Assembly (NCBI GenBank): GCA_023248915.1
Contig: JAHFDQ010000042.1
Coordinates: 4,585-18,992 of the forward strand
Direction of reading: 5' to 3'
Length of the DNA stretch: 14,408 nt
Source of the DNA: Archangiaceae bacterium
GTDB taxonomy: Bacteria; Myxococcota; Myxococcia; Myxococcales; Myxococcaceae
The notes below the pieces were generated by a model. That model was not told where the DNA came from. It searched no databases and worked only from the letters and a program-made list of their open reading frames with translations. Within the stretch, counting starts at the first letter, position 1; the number at the start of each line of letters is the position of its first letter. This document shows, piece after piece, positions 14,190-14,408 of this stretch. The position numbers were made by a program, and so were the translations under genes.

Positions 14190-14408
14190 AGCAGCTCTTT
14201 CCAAGTTGCGATGTCGGGCTGGGGACCGCCTACGAGCGCGTCGCCGTCTATCGCCTCTTCGACCGCTGGCTCGGTGGCCGTGGAATCAAGACAGCCTGCG
14301 AAGGTCCGGTCGACGGCATGGCGGGCATCGGCGGACTGCACCTGCTCTCGCTCGCGCGGACCGGCGCCCAGGTGACCGTTTACCTGCCTGACGAGGCGGC
14401 CCTGGAGG
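14186..14408 (+). CDS. Probable SAM-dependent methyltransferase (5' part, cut by the window end)
   Basis: The ATG overlaps the epimerase stop, and 74 residues can be read before the window ends. The start MKQLFPSCDVGLGTAYERVA leads into YRLFDRWLGGRG and then EGPVDGMAGIGGLHLL (39-54), which looks like the glycine-rich motif I of class I methyltransferases (E-x-G...G-x-G). TVYLPDEAALE (64-74) would be the strand and acidic residue that bind the SAM ribose. The remainder lies outside the window, so acceptor and family are unknown. A sugar or lipid methyltransferase would suit the glycan context, but the N-terminal fragment alone does not prove it. Confidence 0.55.
   Translation, partial: MKQLFPSCDVGLGTAYERVAVYRLFDRWLGGRGIKTACEGPVDGMAGIGGLHLLSLARTGAQVTVYLPDEAALE

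Noticed and set aside
1..14408. Search by eye for tRNA or rRNA genes, CRISPR arrays, transposases and insertion-sequence ends
   Set aside because: No clover-leaf-like arms with CCA context, regularly spaced repeats or transposase motifs were seen; the only long repeats are the epimerase leader pair and the A/B paralogues.

Overview
The window is about two-thirds G+C with dense, often overlapping genes. It most resembles a member of the Myxococcota. The strongest evidence is a major type IV pilin whose first 60 or so residues and whose end (NTYNDVACD) match the Myxococcus xanthus PilA pattern as I remember it. The pilin is followed directly by three genes in the order of the M. xanthus pilG-pilH-pilI set. 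No search was run, so placement below phylum is open.

Layout. The first 83 bases are the 3' end of a rightward gene. It converges, with a 3-base gap, on a leftward gene (87-2954) for a DnaQ-type exonuclease fused to a DinG/XPD-type helicase. Several helicase motifs in the C-terminal half of that protein are eroded. A 221-base divergent intergenic region holds a good sigma-54 promoter, which points right. From there every gene runs rightward: pilA (3176), a pilG-like gene (3805), the ABC ATPase pilH (4701), the ABC permease pilI (5641), then four large polytopic membrane proteins (6417, 8215, 9932, 11581). These look like GT-C-fold glycosyltransferases or relatives. They are followed by an extended-SDR sugar-nucleotide epimerase/dehydratase (13239) and the start of a probable methyltransferase (14186, cut by the window end).

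How the genes may work together. PilA is the pilus subunit, and PilG/H/I form an ABC-type system needed in M. xanthus for pilus assembly. The next block (four GT-C-like proteins, an epimerase, a methyltransferase) looks like a surface-glycan or protein-glycosylation module. It is fused by 4-base stop/start overlap to the pil operon. It could decorate the pilin or another envelope polymer, but that is inference from position only.

The most unusual structure is a genomic fossil. The leader and first 24 codons of the epimerase gene (13193-13310) are present a second time at 9881-10003. There they now supply the start codon and N-terminus of a membrane protein in an unrelated family. That membrane protein and its downstream neighbour are tandem paralogues, so this segment has been rearranged by duplication. 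No tRNA, rRNA, CRISPR array, insertion sequence or transposase was seen.
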